From assembly GCA_964582545.1 (NCBI GenBank), contig CAZOSB010000028.1:1-29838 (forward strand): a stretch of 29,838 nt of DNA, given 5' to 3'. Origin of the DNA: JAVVUJ01 sp964582545 (GTDB taxonomy: Bacteria; Bacillota; Clostridia; Peptostreptococcales; Anaerovoracaceae). The notes under the pieces were generated by a model that saw nothing but the letters and a program-made list of their open reading frames with translations, was not told the origin of the DNA and made no database searches. Shown one piece after another: positions 7,999 through 15,492 of this stretch. Position numbers and translations under genes: made by a program. Position 1 is the first letter of the stretch; the number at the start of each line of letters is the position of its first letter.

Positions 7999-9810
7999 CT
8001 ATTTGTTGTCGTCATATTTTAGAACTGCAGTAAAGGCTTCTTGAGGCACTTCTACAGAACCGAATTGGCGCATTCGTTTTTTCCCTTCCTTTTGCTTTTC
8101 CAATAACTTTCTCTTACGAGAAATGTCTCCTCCATAACATTTTGCCAATACATCTTTTCGGTATGCCCTTACGGTCTCCCTAGCGATGACCTTCTGTCCT
8201 ATGGAGGCCTGAATCGGAACCTCAAATTGATGCTGAGGAATGATTTCCTTTAACTTCTCACAGACAAATCTTCCTCTATTATATGCCTTGGACTCATGAA
8301 CAATCATAGAAAAAGCATCTACAAGATCCTTGTTCAATAAAATATCCATCTTCACCACATTTGATTTTTCATAATGGGTAAACTCATAATCCAATGAGCC
8401 ATATCCTCGAGTTTTGGATTTTAATGCATCGAAAAAATCATAGATTACTTCGTTTAGAGGCATTTCATAATGTAGCTGCACCCTTGTTTCCGTAATGTAT
8501 TCCATATGAAGCATTTTCCCACGCCTGTCCTGGCAAAGCTCCATGATGCTGCCCACGTATTCCTTGGGAATCATAATGTCCGCTTTTACGATGGGTTCCT
8601 CTATGTGATCTATGGTCATAAGGTCTGGCAAATTTGAAGGATTCTGAATCATTTCTTGGGTTCCATCCTTCATAACCACCTTATAGATTACGCTGGGGGA
8701 CGTGGTAATGACACCCAGATCAAATTCCCGCTCCAATCTTTCCACTATGATTTCCATATGAAGCAATCCTAAGAATCCGCACCGAAAACCGAATCCCAAT
8801 GCGGTGGAGGTTTCAGGCTCAAAGTGGAAAGCCGCATCGTTGACCTGCAATTTTTCCAATGCATCCTTTACGTTTTCATACTTCTCCCCTTCTGCAGGAT
8901 AAATTCCACAGTAAACCATAGGTTGTACTTTTTTGTAACCTGCCAAAGGCTCTTCTGTGGGATTGCTGTCCAAGGTGATGGTATCACCCACCCTGGCATC
9001 TGCCACAGTCTTTATGCTGGCGCAGATATAACCTACATCTCCCGCTTGCAATCGTTTAACCGGCACCGGTCCTGGAGAATACACGCCCACTTCGGTTACC
9101 TCATATTTTTTCTTCGTGTTTATCAGCCGAATGACATCCCCTTTTTGAACACAACCGTCAAAAACCCTGGAGTAAATTACTACGCCTTTAAAATTGTCGT
9201 AATAGGAGTCAAAGATTAAAGCTTTTAGTTTCCCGTTTACATCTCCCTTGGGCGGGGGAACATGGGCCACCACAGCTTCCAACACATCTTCAATGCCGAT
9301 GCCCTCTTTTGCCGATATGAGCGGTGCATCGTTGGCATCGATTCCGATGACTTCTTCCACTTCAAGCTTTACTTCGTCCGGTCTGGCACTGGCTAAATCG
9401 ATCTTATTTAACACGGGTATGATTTCTAAATTCTCGTCCAATGCTAAATAAACGTTTGCCAAGGTCTGGGCTTCCACACCTTGAGTGGCATCTACAATCA
9501 AAACAGCTCCTTCGCAGGCCGCCAAGCTTCTGGATACTTCATAGGTGAAATCCACATGCCCCGGCGTGTCTATGAGGTTAAACACGTATTCCTGCCCATC
9601 CTTTGCCTTGTAAATCAATCTCGTAGTCTGTAGTTTTATGGTGATGCCCCGCTCTCGTTCCAGATCCATGTTATCCAAAAACTGCTCCTTCATATCTCTA
9701 TGAGAAACAAGTCCAGTCTTTTCGATAATTCTATCTGCTAAGGTGGATTTTCCATGGTCAATGTGAGCGATAATGCAAAAATTTCTAATCAATTGCTGAT
9801 ATTCGTTCAT
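7999..9810 (-). CDS. lepA: Elongation factor 4 (LepA)
   Basis: A ribosome-associated translational GTPase that can back-translocate stalled ribosomes. Its 603 residues match the family. The G domain starts NFCIIAHIDHGKSTLADRI (P-loop in AHIDHGKST, 15-23), followed by switch II DTPGH and the guanine-specificity motif NKID. The family-specific LepA C-terminal domain follows, ending in RKRKLLEKQKEGKKRMRQFG. The start is supported by TTTGGAGGAAAC directly upstream. The gene follows trpA by 86 bases but has its own extended -10 promoter and a hairpin in its leader. In Bacillus lepA sits between spoIIP and hemW; here it keeps that order but is separated from both. Confidence 0.97.
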   Translation of the reverse strand: MNEYQQLIRNFCIIAHIDHGKSTLADRIIEKTGLVSHRDMKEQFLDNMDLERERGITIKLQTTRLIYKAKDGQEYVFNLIDTPGHVDFTYEVSRSLAACEGAVLIVDATQGVEAQTLANVYLALDENLEIIPVLNKIDLASARPDEVKLEVEEVIGIDANDAPLISAKEGIGIEDVLEAVVAHVPPPKGDVNGKLKALIFDSYYDNFKGVVIYSRVFDGCVQKGDVIRLINTKKKYEVTEVGVYSPGPVPVKRLQAGDVGYICASIKTVADARVGDTITLDSNPTEEPLAGYKKVQPMVYCGIYPAEGEKYENVKDALEKLQVNDAAFHFEPETSTALGFGFRCGFLGLLHMEIIVERLEREFDLGVITTSPSVIYKVVMKDGTQEMIQNPSNLPDLMTIDHIEEPIVKADIMIPKEYVGSIMELCQDRRGKMLHMEYITETRVQLHYEMPLNEVIYDFFDALKSKTRGYGSLDYEFTHYEKSNVVKMDILLNKDLVDAFSMIVHESKAYNRGRFVCEKLKEIIPQHQFEVPIQASIGQKVIARETVRAYRKDVLAKCYGGDISRKRKLLEKQKEGKKRMRQFGSVEVPQEAFTAVLKYDDNK

Positions 9811-9827
9811 GTTTCCTCCAAATTATA

Positions 9828-9860
9828 AATGACAGAGCGAAAATATTTTGCCATGTCATT
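9828..9860 (-). repeat. 33-bp imperfect palindrome in the lepA leader
   Basis: Arms AATGACA (9828-9834) and TGTCATT (9854-9860) enclose a second symmetric core AAAATATTTT flanked by GC pairs. It lies between the lepA -10 box (9874-9879) and the ribosome site, so it would fold in the lepA mRNA leader. There is no T-run, so it is not a standard terminator. It could be a protein-binding operator or an mRNA-stability hairpin. Confidence 0.5.
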
Positions 9861-9873
9861 CATTTTGTTTTCT

Positions 9874-9902
9874 ATTATATCAAAACATTTAGAGATTTAC
9901 AA
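9874..9902 (-). promoter_or_regulatory. lepA promoter overlapping the trpA stop
   Basis: TTGTAA (9902-9897, which contains the trpA stop codon), a 17-base spacer, then TATAAT (9879-9874) preceded by TG at the extended -10 position (TGATATAAT). The perfect -10 with extended element compensates for the 4/6 -35 match. Transcription would begin near 9867, about 57 bases before the lepA ATG. It gives lepA expression independent of the attenuated aromatic operon. Confidence 0.7.
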
Positions 9903-10679
9903 TAACTTGTTATCCATTGCATTTTTCATTTTTTTCACGTATTCGTAGATGGGTTCTTCCGCATGTACACCGTGCTCTTCAATGATTTTCACTATGGCAC
10001 TACCGACGATGACGCCGTCTGCAATTTGTGACAGCTTCTGTGCTTGCTCCGGCGTGTTGATTCCGAACCCGATGGCAATAGGAGTATCCGTAACCGATCG
10101 AATGGTCCGCACCATGGAATCTAAATCCGTTTGTATGGTATTTCTCATTCCCGTAACCCCCATGGAGGACACCAGATAGATATAACCTTCGGCCTCTCGT
10201 GCAATCTCTAAAATTCTCTGCTGAGACGTAGGTGCAATGAGGGAAATCACATCTACCCCGTTTGCCTTGGCAAAGGGTATCAATTCTTCTCGCTCTTCAT
10301 AGGGAAGGTCAGGGATGATGATTCCATCCACTCCTGTTTCCTGGCACCTTGCAAAAAATTTATCATATCCATAAGTAAATACCGGATTTAGGTAAGTCAA
10401 TAGAACAATAGGAATCTCGGTTTTTTCTCTGATTCTTCCCACTAAATCAAATACGTGATCCGCCGTAGTACCTGAGTTCAAAGCTCTGATATTCGCCTTC
10501 TGAATTACAGGACCTTCTGCAACGGGATCTGAAAAGGGAATGCCGATTTCTATTAAATCTGCACCTGCCCGTACCATGGCGAGGATAAGATCCTCTGATT
10601 TTTTTAAATTGGGATCTCCTGCTGTTAAAAATCCGATAAAAGCTTTACCATTTTGAAAAGCGTTCTTAATTCTATTCAT
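9897..10679 (-). CDS. trpA: Tryptophan synthase alpha subunit
   Basis: TrpA cleaves indole-3-glycerol phosphate to indole and glyceraldehyde 3-phosphate, and passes indole to TrpB through the complex tunnel. It is 260 residues with a TIM-barrel pattern: IGFLTAGDP (15-23), IEIGIPFSDPVAEGP (43-57), loop 6 SSMGVTGMRN and the phosphate-site GFGINTPEQ and VGSAIV. The catalytic Glu (E. coli Glu49) is Glu44. The second catalytic acid, Asp60 in E. coli, is Glu55 here (AEGP instead of ADGP), a conservative change that I recall from other clostridial TrpA. It overlaps trpB by 8 bases; the ribosome site GGGGGTGG lies within the trpB end. It is the last gene of the aromatic operon and no terminator follows. 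Confidence 0.96.
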   Translation of the reverse strand: MNRIKNAFQNGKAFIGFLTAGDPNLKKSEDLILAMVRAGADLIEIGIPFSDPVAEGPVIQKANIRALNSGTTADHVFDLVGRIREKTEIPIVLLTYLNPVFTYGYDKFFARCQETGVDGIIIPDLPYEEREELIPFAKANGVDVISLIAPTSQQRILEIAREAEGYIYLVSSMGVTGMRNTIQTDLDSMVRTIRSVTDTPIAIGFGINTPEQAQKLSQIADGVIVGSAIVKIIEEHGVHAEEPIYEYVKKMKNAMDNKLL

Positions 10680-11856
10680 GGATGTCCACCCCCTTTAACT
10701 TTGCAATAGCTGCTACATCCTTATCTCCGCGACCGGATAAACAGATGATGATCATTTGATCCTTTTCCATATTGGGAGCTATTTTTTTCACATGTGCAAC
10801 GGCGTGGGCGCTTTCTATGGCACAGATGATTCCTTCCGTTCTCGCCAGATATTCAAATGCCTCCACAGCCTCATCATCTGTCACAGGTACATATTCCGCT
10901 CGTTTTGTGTCGTGAAGATTCGCATGCTCCGGTCCGATGCCGGGATAATCCAGCCCTGCGGAAATGGAGTACACGGGTGCAATTTGCCCATACTCATCCT
11001 GGCAGAAGTAAGATTTCATCCCATGAAATATACCCAATCGCCCTTTCGCAATGGTGGCTGCGTGTTGTTCCGTATGGATTCCCTTTCCTGCGGCTTCGCA
11101 ACCGATCAACTTTACTTTTTCGTCCGAAATAAAGTGATAAAAGGCTCCCATGGCATTACTTCCACCTCCAACACAAGCTACAACGGCATCCGGAAGCTTT
11201 CCTTCCATATCTAATATCTGCTCACGAGCTTCTTTGCTGATGATACTCTGAAAATCTCTGACGATCAGGGGAAATGGATGAGGTCCCATGACGGAACCTA
11301 GGACATAATGCGTATCGTGAACGCGAGAAACCCATTCTCGCATGGTTTCGTTCACCGCATCCTTTAGGGTCATGGTACCGCTTGTAACAGCATGCACCTT
11401 TGCCCCCAGCAGCTCCATTCGGAACACATTCAAAGCTTGTCTTTCCGTATCTTCCTTGCCCATAAAGATTTCACATTCTAACCCTAAAAGAGCTGCGGCT
11501 GTAGCCGTGGCTACACCGTGTTGACCGGCACCCGTTTCTGCAATAACCCTGGTCTTCCCCATCCTTTTCGCCAGTAAAACCTGCCCCAATACGTTGTTAA
11601 TCTTATGAGAGCCGGTATGGTTCAGGTCCTCACGCTTCAAATAAATTTTTGCACCCCCCAAATCTTTTGTCATTTTGGATGCATAATACAGCCTTGAGGG
11701 CCTGCCTGCATAATTTTGAAAGAGTTCTTGCAGCTCTTTTTGAAACTCCAAGTCATGTTTATAAAAATCGTAGCTTTTTTCTAAATTAATAATTTCATTC
11801 ATCAAGGTTTCCGGTATATATTGCCCTCCGTGAATGCCATATCTTCCTTTGTTCAT
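10672..11856 (-). CDS. trpB: Tryptophan synthase beta subunit
   Basis: The PLP enzyme that condenses indole with L-serine to give L-tryptophan. At 394 residues it is the normal TrpB1 size. The PLP lysine is Lys85 in HTGSHKINNVLGQ; catalytic Glu107 lies in AETGAGQHGVA; the cofactor phosphate loop is GGGSNAMG (229-236). The start MNKGRYGIHGGQYIPETL is standard and is preceded by AAGGA at 6 bases. This start lies 62 bases inside the 3' end of trpF, an unusually long overlap that gives TrpF a C-terminal tail. Partner of TrpA, encoded immediately downstream. Confidence 0.97.
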   Translation of the reverse strand: MNKGRYGIHGGQYIPETLMNEIINLEKSYDFYKHDLEFQKELQELFQNYAGRPSRLYYASKMTKDLGGAKIYLKREDLNHTGSHKINNVLGQVLLAKRMGKTRVIAETGAGQHGVATATAAALLGLECEIFMGKEDTERQALNVFRMELLGAKVHAVTSGTMTLKDAVNETMREWVSRVHDTHYVLGSVMGPHPFPLIVRDFQSIISKEAREQILDMEGKLPDAVVACVGGGSNAMGAFYHFISDEKVKLIGCEAAGKGIHTEQHAATIAKGRLGIFHGMKSYFCQDEYGQIAPVYSISAGLDYPGIGPEHANLHDTKRAEYVPVTDDEAVEAFEYLARTEGIICAIESAHAVAHVKKIAPNMEKDQMIIICLSGRGDKDVAAIAKLKGVDIHE

Positions 11857-12475
11857 GATTTTTCCTTGTCTCCTCTCTGATTTTTCTGATAATCTCCATG
11901 ATTTTCATTTCATCTTTCAAACCATCCGTCTCCACTCCACTGCTGATATCCACTCCATAGGGTTTCGCTAGCTCTATGGCATGATGGATATTGCGAAGGC
12001 TTAACCCTCCCGCTAAAAAAAATGGTTTGTTTAGTTTCTCTGAAAAAGATGAAATCAAGTTCCAATCAAAAGCTTGTCCAGTCCCCCCTTTGCCGTGATC
12101 AAAGAGAAGATAGTCTGCCACCGTATCCATTGCGCGTTTTACATCATCCCTTGTGGCTACCGATACAGCCTTGATAATGGGAGCTTTGGTTTGATCTCGA
12201 AGTCGCTTCACATACACCTCATCCTCTTGCCCGTGCAGCTGCACCACTTGGATGACTCCATCCTGCAACAGATTTAAAACCTGATCCATGTCTGCATTTA
12301 CAAACACTCCCACTGCAGGGATAGAACCTTCAAGCCTTGCTCTCAGCACTTTTGCCTGCTCCTGCGTCACCTGACGTTTGCTCTCAGCAAAGACAAAACC
12401 TACATAATCTGGACACGCTTTATTTACAAAATCGATGTCACACTCCCTACTTAACCCACAGATCTTGATCTTCAT
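11795..12475 (-). CDS. trpF: Phosphoribosylanthranilate isomerase
   Basis: Catalyses the Amadori rearrangement of PRA to CdRP, the third step from anthranilate to Trp. A (beta/alpha)8 protein starting KIKICGLSR with general-base Cys6 and general-acid Asp126 (LLFDHGKGGTG), and ending with the phosphate-site sequences FLAGGLS and VDISSGVET. At 226 residues it is about 20 longer than usual: the tail after IIRKIREETRKNH is read in a second frame through the start of trpB. Its start (ATGAAGATCAAG) is the downstream copy of a duplicated initiation region at the trpC-trpF junction. It is a separate gene, not fused to trpC as in enteric bacteria. Confidence 0.95.
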   Translation of the reverse strand: MKIKICGLSRECDIDFVNKACPDYVGFVFAESKRQVTQEQAKVLRARLEGSIPAVGVFVNADMDQVLNLLQDGVIQVVQLHGQEDEVYVKRLRDQTKAPIIKAVSVATRDDVKRAMDTVADYLLFDHGKGGTGQAFDWNLISSFSEKLNKPFFLAGGLSLRNIHHAIELAKPYGVDISSGVETDGLKDEMKIMEIIRKIREETRKNHEQRKIWHSRRAIYTGNLDE

Positions 12476-12498
12476 AGGTCACCTATCGTTATCTTCAT
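12472..12498 (-). CDS. Possible 8-codon coupling mini-ORF between trpC and trpF
   Basis: ATG at 12498 overlaps the trpC stop (TTATGA) and the mini-ORF ends with a TGA that overlaps the trpF ATG (CTATGA). It encodes MKITIGDL, which resembles the true TrpF start MKIKICGL because the region is a partial duplication. The upstream repeat provides AGGGGTGA as a ribosome site. It could carry ribosomes from trpC to trpF by two successive ATGA-type steps. No function of the peptide is implied. Confidence 0.35.
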   Translation of the reverse strand: MKITIGDL

Positions 12499-12527
12499 AA
12501 GTCACCCCTGAATAAGTCACCCCTAAG
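12474..12527 (-). repeat. Three short repeats at the trpC-trpF junction
   Basis: On the minus strand the word AGGGGTGACTTAT occurs at 12524-12512 and 12509-12497, and the diverged copy AGGTGACCTAT at 12484-12474. The first two add the repeated C-terminus RGDLFRGDL to TrpC. The last two each run into ATGAAGAT, so one contains a decoy start and the other the real trpF start. Copy spacings are 15 and 23 bases. Confidence 0.7.
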
Positions 12528-13292
12528 AATGTTCAATTGCTCTCTCTTATCCTTGCTGCGCATGAGGGTTTCTCCGATTAAGACAGCATCCACCCCATGC
12601 TCCTTTAATATCCGTATATCTTCAGCATCGGAAATGCCACTCTCAGACACAAAGATTACCGAATTCGGCGCATGGCTCCTCAATTCAATGCTTGTGTTGA
12701 CATCTACTTGAAAGGTGTCTAAATTCCTATTATTTACCCCAATGATTGAAGCACCTGCCTGCAGAGCTTTCTTCATCTCCGGCAAGGAATGACTTTCTAC
12801 CAAGGTTGAAACTCCCAGGCTACGGGACAGATGAATCAAGTGATGCAAGGTTTTTTCATCCAAAATTTCACTGATAAGCAAAATTGCCGATGCGCCTAAA
12901 AGCTTTGCTTCATAAATTTGATATTCCTCCAGAATAAAATCTTTCCTCAATAAAGGCAGATTTACCTCTTGGCTAATTTCCTTTAGGTATCGGTCAGATC
13001 CCATAAAAAAATCGGGCTCTGTTAAGACGGAAATTGCCGATGCCCCTGCTTCCTCATACTCTTTTGCTATCTGAACATAGGGAAAGTCCTCCGCAATAAT
13101 TCCTTTGGAGGGGGATGCCTTTTTCACCTCACAGATAAAGGAAATCCCCTCTTTTTTCAAGGTTTCTTCAAAGGGAAATCCGGTATCCGCCGAAATCCCT
13201 TCTGCCTCCTCCTTAATTTTTTCCAATGGAAGTCTTTCCTTGCTCAAGGCAATTCTCTTTTTTGTAGATTCTACTATTTTATCTAAAAACAT
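12495..13292 (-). CDS. trpC: Indole-3-glycerol phosphate synthase
   Basis: Closes the indole ring: CdRP to indole-3-glycerol phosphate with loss of CO2 and water. The 265-residue TIM barrel shows EVKKASPSKG (catalytic Glu55 and Lys57), LLRKDFILEEYQIYEA (Lys117), LVESHS (Glu166), GVNNRNLDTF (185-194), VSESGI (215-220) and the phosphate-binding VLIGETLMRS. It starts within the trpD stop (TAATG) after GAGGTTG. The extreme C-terminus RGDLFRGDL is a 5-codon tandem duplication outside the barrel and probably without functional weight. Confidence 0.96.
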   Translation of the reverse strand: MFLDKIVESTKKRIALSKERLPLEKIKEEAEGISADTGFPFEETLKKEGISFICEVKKASPSKGIIAEDFPYVQIAKEYEEAGASAISVLTEPDFFMGSDRYLKEISQEVNLPLLRKDFILEEYQIYEAKLLGASAILLISEILDEKTLHHLIHLSRSLGVSTLVESHSLPEMKKALQAGASIIGVNNRNLDTFQVDVNTSIELRSHAPNSVIFVSESGISDAEDIRILKEHGVDAVLIGETLMRSKDKREQLNILRGDLFRGDL

Positions 13293-14302
13293 TATTCAAC
13301 CTCGTTTGACAGCTGGATAAACTTGGAAAGCTGTTCTTTTGCCTTACCGCTATCGATGATTTCTGTCACTTCCTCTATGGCTTGCTGAAAGGAAACATCC
13401 TTGGCCACGTATAATGCAGCCGCTGAATTCAACAAAACAGCATCTCGTTTTGGTCCTTTTTTGCCATCTAAAATATCCCGGATAATCTCCGCATTTTCTT
13501 TGGCATCTCCCCCAGCCAGTTCCTCCTTCTTACATCGCTGAAACCCGTACTGTTCCGGAGTGATTTCATAGGACTTTACCCAGCCGTTCTTTACTTCACA
13601 TACGCTGGTAGGAGCGCTTAAGGAAATTTCATCCAGCCCATCCTGACCGTATACCACCATGGCATTCTTTACTCCCAAATTTGCCAAAACCTTTGCAATG
13701 GGCTCTACTAACCCCTCATCGTACACGCCTAAAAGCTCCATTTTGGCTCCGGCAGGGTTTGACAATGGACCCAATATGTTAAAAATGGTACGTACTCCCA
13801 ATTCACGCCTTACCGGTGCCACGTATTTCATTGCAATGTGGTAGTTCTGTGCAAATAAGAAACACATGCCGATTTTATCTAACATTTTAGCGCTAAATTC
13901 CGGTGGCATTGTAATATTTACGCCCAAGGCTTCTAAAACGTCAGCAGAACCACAACGGCTGGATGCCGCTCTATTTCCATGTTTCGCCACCGGAATTCCG
14001 GCGGCGGACACCACCAAAGCCGACGTGGTGGAAATATTAAAGGTGCCCGAGTGATCTCCCCCGGTTCCTACAATTTCTAACACATCCAGATCATGTAACA
14101 GTTTGATGCAATGCTTTCTCATACCGGCAGCAGATGCGGTAATTTCATCCGTAGTCTCACCCTTCATGCTCAATGCGATAAGATAAGCACTCAATTGAAC
14201 ATCCGAGGCTTCCCCTGTCATAATTTGGTTCATCACCTGTTCGGCCATATCATAAGTTAAGTCCTGATTGTTTGTTAGTTTTATGATTGCATCTTTAATC
14301 AT
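13292..14302 (-). CDS. trpD: Anthranilate phosphoribosyltransferase
   Basis: Transfers the phosphoribosyl group of PRPP to anthranilate, the second step of the Trp branch. It is a 336-residue monofunctional protein without a TrpG glutaminase domain. Visible motifs are the PRPP loop VGTGGD (78-83), NIST (89-92), KHGNRAASSRCGSADVLEALG (107-127, written across two sub-motifs) and DEISLSAPT. ATG preceded by AAGGAGGGG. It lies 53 bases after pheA, the largest gap inside the operon apart from the leader. The genes for anthranilate synthase (trpE, trpG) that supply its substrate are not here, so they must be elsewhere if the strain makes Trp. Confidence 0.96.
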   Translation of the reverse strand: MIKDAIIKLTNNQDLTYDMAEQVMNQIMTGEASDVQLSAYLIALSMKGETTDEITASAAGMRKHCIKLLHDLDVLEIVGTGGDHSGTFNISTTSALVVSAAGIPVAKHGNRAASSRCGSADVLEALGVNITMPPEFSAKMLDKIGMCFLFAQNYHIAMKYVAPVRRELGVRTIFNILGPLSNPAGAKMELLGVYDEGLVEPIAKVLANLGVKNAMVVYGQDGLDEISLSAPTSVCEVKNGWVKSYEITPEQYGFQRCKKEELAGGDAKENAEIIRDILDGKKGPKRDAVLLNSAAALYVAKDVSFQQAIEEVTEIIDSGKAKEQLSKFIQLSNEVE

Positions 14303-14345
14303 AGTTACCCCTCCTTATATTTCCGTCACCTAAATCTGCCAATGG

Positions 14346-14359
14346 GTAGGATTTCCTAC
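14346..14359. repeat. 14-bp inverted repeat over the pheA stop
   Basis: GTAGGATTTCCTAC has 6-bp perfect arms around TT and contains the pheA stop codon (TAG on the minus strand at 14358-14356). It is too tight a loop to be a normal RNA hairpin and has no T-run, so it is not a terminator. It could be a protein site or chance. Confidence 0.3.
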
Positions 14360-15492
14360 ATTTCGGAATAACATCCTAAGAATTCAAACCGCTCAACTCC
14401 ATTTTCCAATTGGGAGAAGAGATTAAAGACCGCCTCATCGTATACAGAGATATCCAAATCAAAATAAAACATGAATTCAAAATCCTTATCCGCCATAGGT
14501 CGACTCTCCAACTTGGTCAAATTGATTCCTAACGCAGCGAATTTTGCCATGAGATGATATAACGCACCGGGTCTGTGAGGAATTGTCATCATCAGACTGA
14601 TTCTCTTTGCCCCGGGGTAAATCTCCAATTTTTTTGATATGCAGATAAATTTGGTGTAATTGTTCTCACTGTTCTGAATCTTGTCATCCAATATGTCCAA
14701 ATTATACAGCTCTGCACAATAAGTAGAGGAAATTGCTGCCACATCTTTACTTTCCGACTCTGAAATCAACTTTGCCGCCATTGCTGTGTTTTCACAGGGC
14801 TGAATTTTCACCTTGAGATCCTTTAGAAATTCACTGCATTGCGCAAGTGCCTGCTCATGAGAATATACGGTTTTAATCTGTGAAAGGTCTGTGCCGGGTT
14901 TCGCCAATAGCGCATGACTGATCTTCATCTTGATGCTTCTGATAATGTGAAAGTTATACTTCTTCATGAGATCATAAGCGCTGGTCACCGATCCATGAAG
15001 GCTGTTTTCAATGGGCAGGATTCCATAGGTACAAAGACCTTTATCCACCGCATTAAACACGCTGTCAAAGCTGTCAAAATATAAGATGGAAGGACGAGAG
15101 AAAAGTTTTTCACATGCAAATGTAGAGTTTGCACCCTCTGTGCCTTGACAAGCCACCACTGCATTTTTAGGAAACAACTCCGGAGTGTCTTGCAATGCTT
15201 TCTTGATTTTCACTACCGTATTGGATTCTTTATTGGTAACGATGGTCTGATGGGTTCTGGAAATGTCGAAGATGGTGGTGAACAATACCTTTATATACCC
15301 CGCCATAGCCTCATCCAAATCCTTGGTTAGCCTGCTGATTACCTCACGCTCTCTGCCAGTATCCAGAACTGGCAAACCCTCTTGGGCTTTAAACTTGGCA
15401 ATATCCTCCACAAGAGTCAGTCTCTTTCTTAAGAGACAACTGATCTCATCATCCATGGTGTTAATTTCATTTCTCAGTGCTTCCAGATTCAT
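14356..15492 (-). CDS. pheA: Bifunctional chorismate mutase / prephenate dehydratase (P-protein)
   Basis: Converts chorismate to prephenate and then to phenylpyruvate, the committed route to Phe. Residues 1-85 form an AroQ-type chorismate mutase (LRNEINTMDDEI, LLRKRLTLVEDIAKFK, GREREVISRL). Residues about 110-285 are the dehydratase, with GILPIENSLHGSV (157-169) and the motif normally read TRF appearing as TKF (280-282). An ACT domain follows (HRPGALYHLMAKFAALGINLT, split motif ending ESRP at 329-332), which in this family binds Phe for feedback inhibition. The 378-residue length fits. It overlaps aroC by TAATG with AGGAGGT upstream. The conservative Arg-to-Lys change next to the catalytic Thr is noted under findings. 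Confidence 0.94.
   Translation of the reverse strand: MNLEALRNEINTMDDEISCLLRKRLTLVEDIAKFKAQEGLPVLDTGREREVISRLTKDLDEAMAGYIKVLFTTIFDISRTHQTIVTNKESNTVVKIKKALQDTPELFPKNAVVACQGTEGANSTFACEKLFSRPSILYFDSFDSVFNAVDKGLCTYGILPIENSLHGSVTSAYDLMKKYNFHIIRSIKMKISHALLAKPGTDLSQIKTVYSHEQALAQCSEFLKDLKVKIQPCENTAMAAKLISESESKDVAAISSTYCAELYNLDILDDKIQNSENNYTKFICISKKLEIYPGAKRISLMMTIPHRPGALYHLMAKFAALGINLTKLESRPMADKDFEFMFYFDLDISVYDEAVFNLFSQLENGVERFEFLGCYSEM

Noticed and set aside
10756..11214. 152-codon plus-strand ORF opposite trpB (and similar ones, such as 175 codons at 19661-20188 opposite tyrA/aroF)
   Set aside because: They mirror strongly conserved genes, have no ribosome site or family motif, and their composition is that of an antisense reading.
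14314..14342. TTGGCA-17-TATAAG between pheA and trpD as an internal promoter
   Set aside because: The -10 box overlaps the trpD ribosome site, so transcripts would start about 5 bases before the ATG and lose the Shine-Dalgarno sequence. Possible as a leaderless start but not supported.
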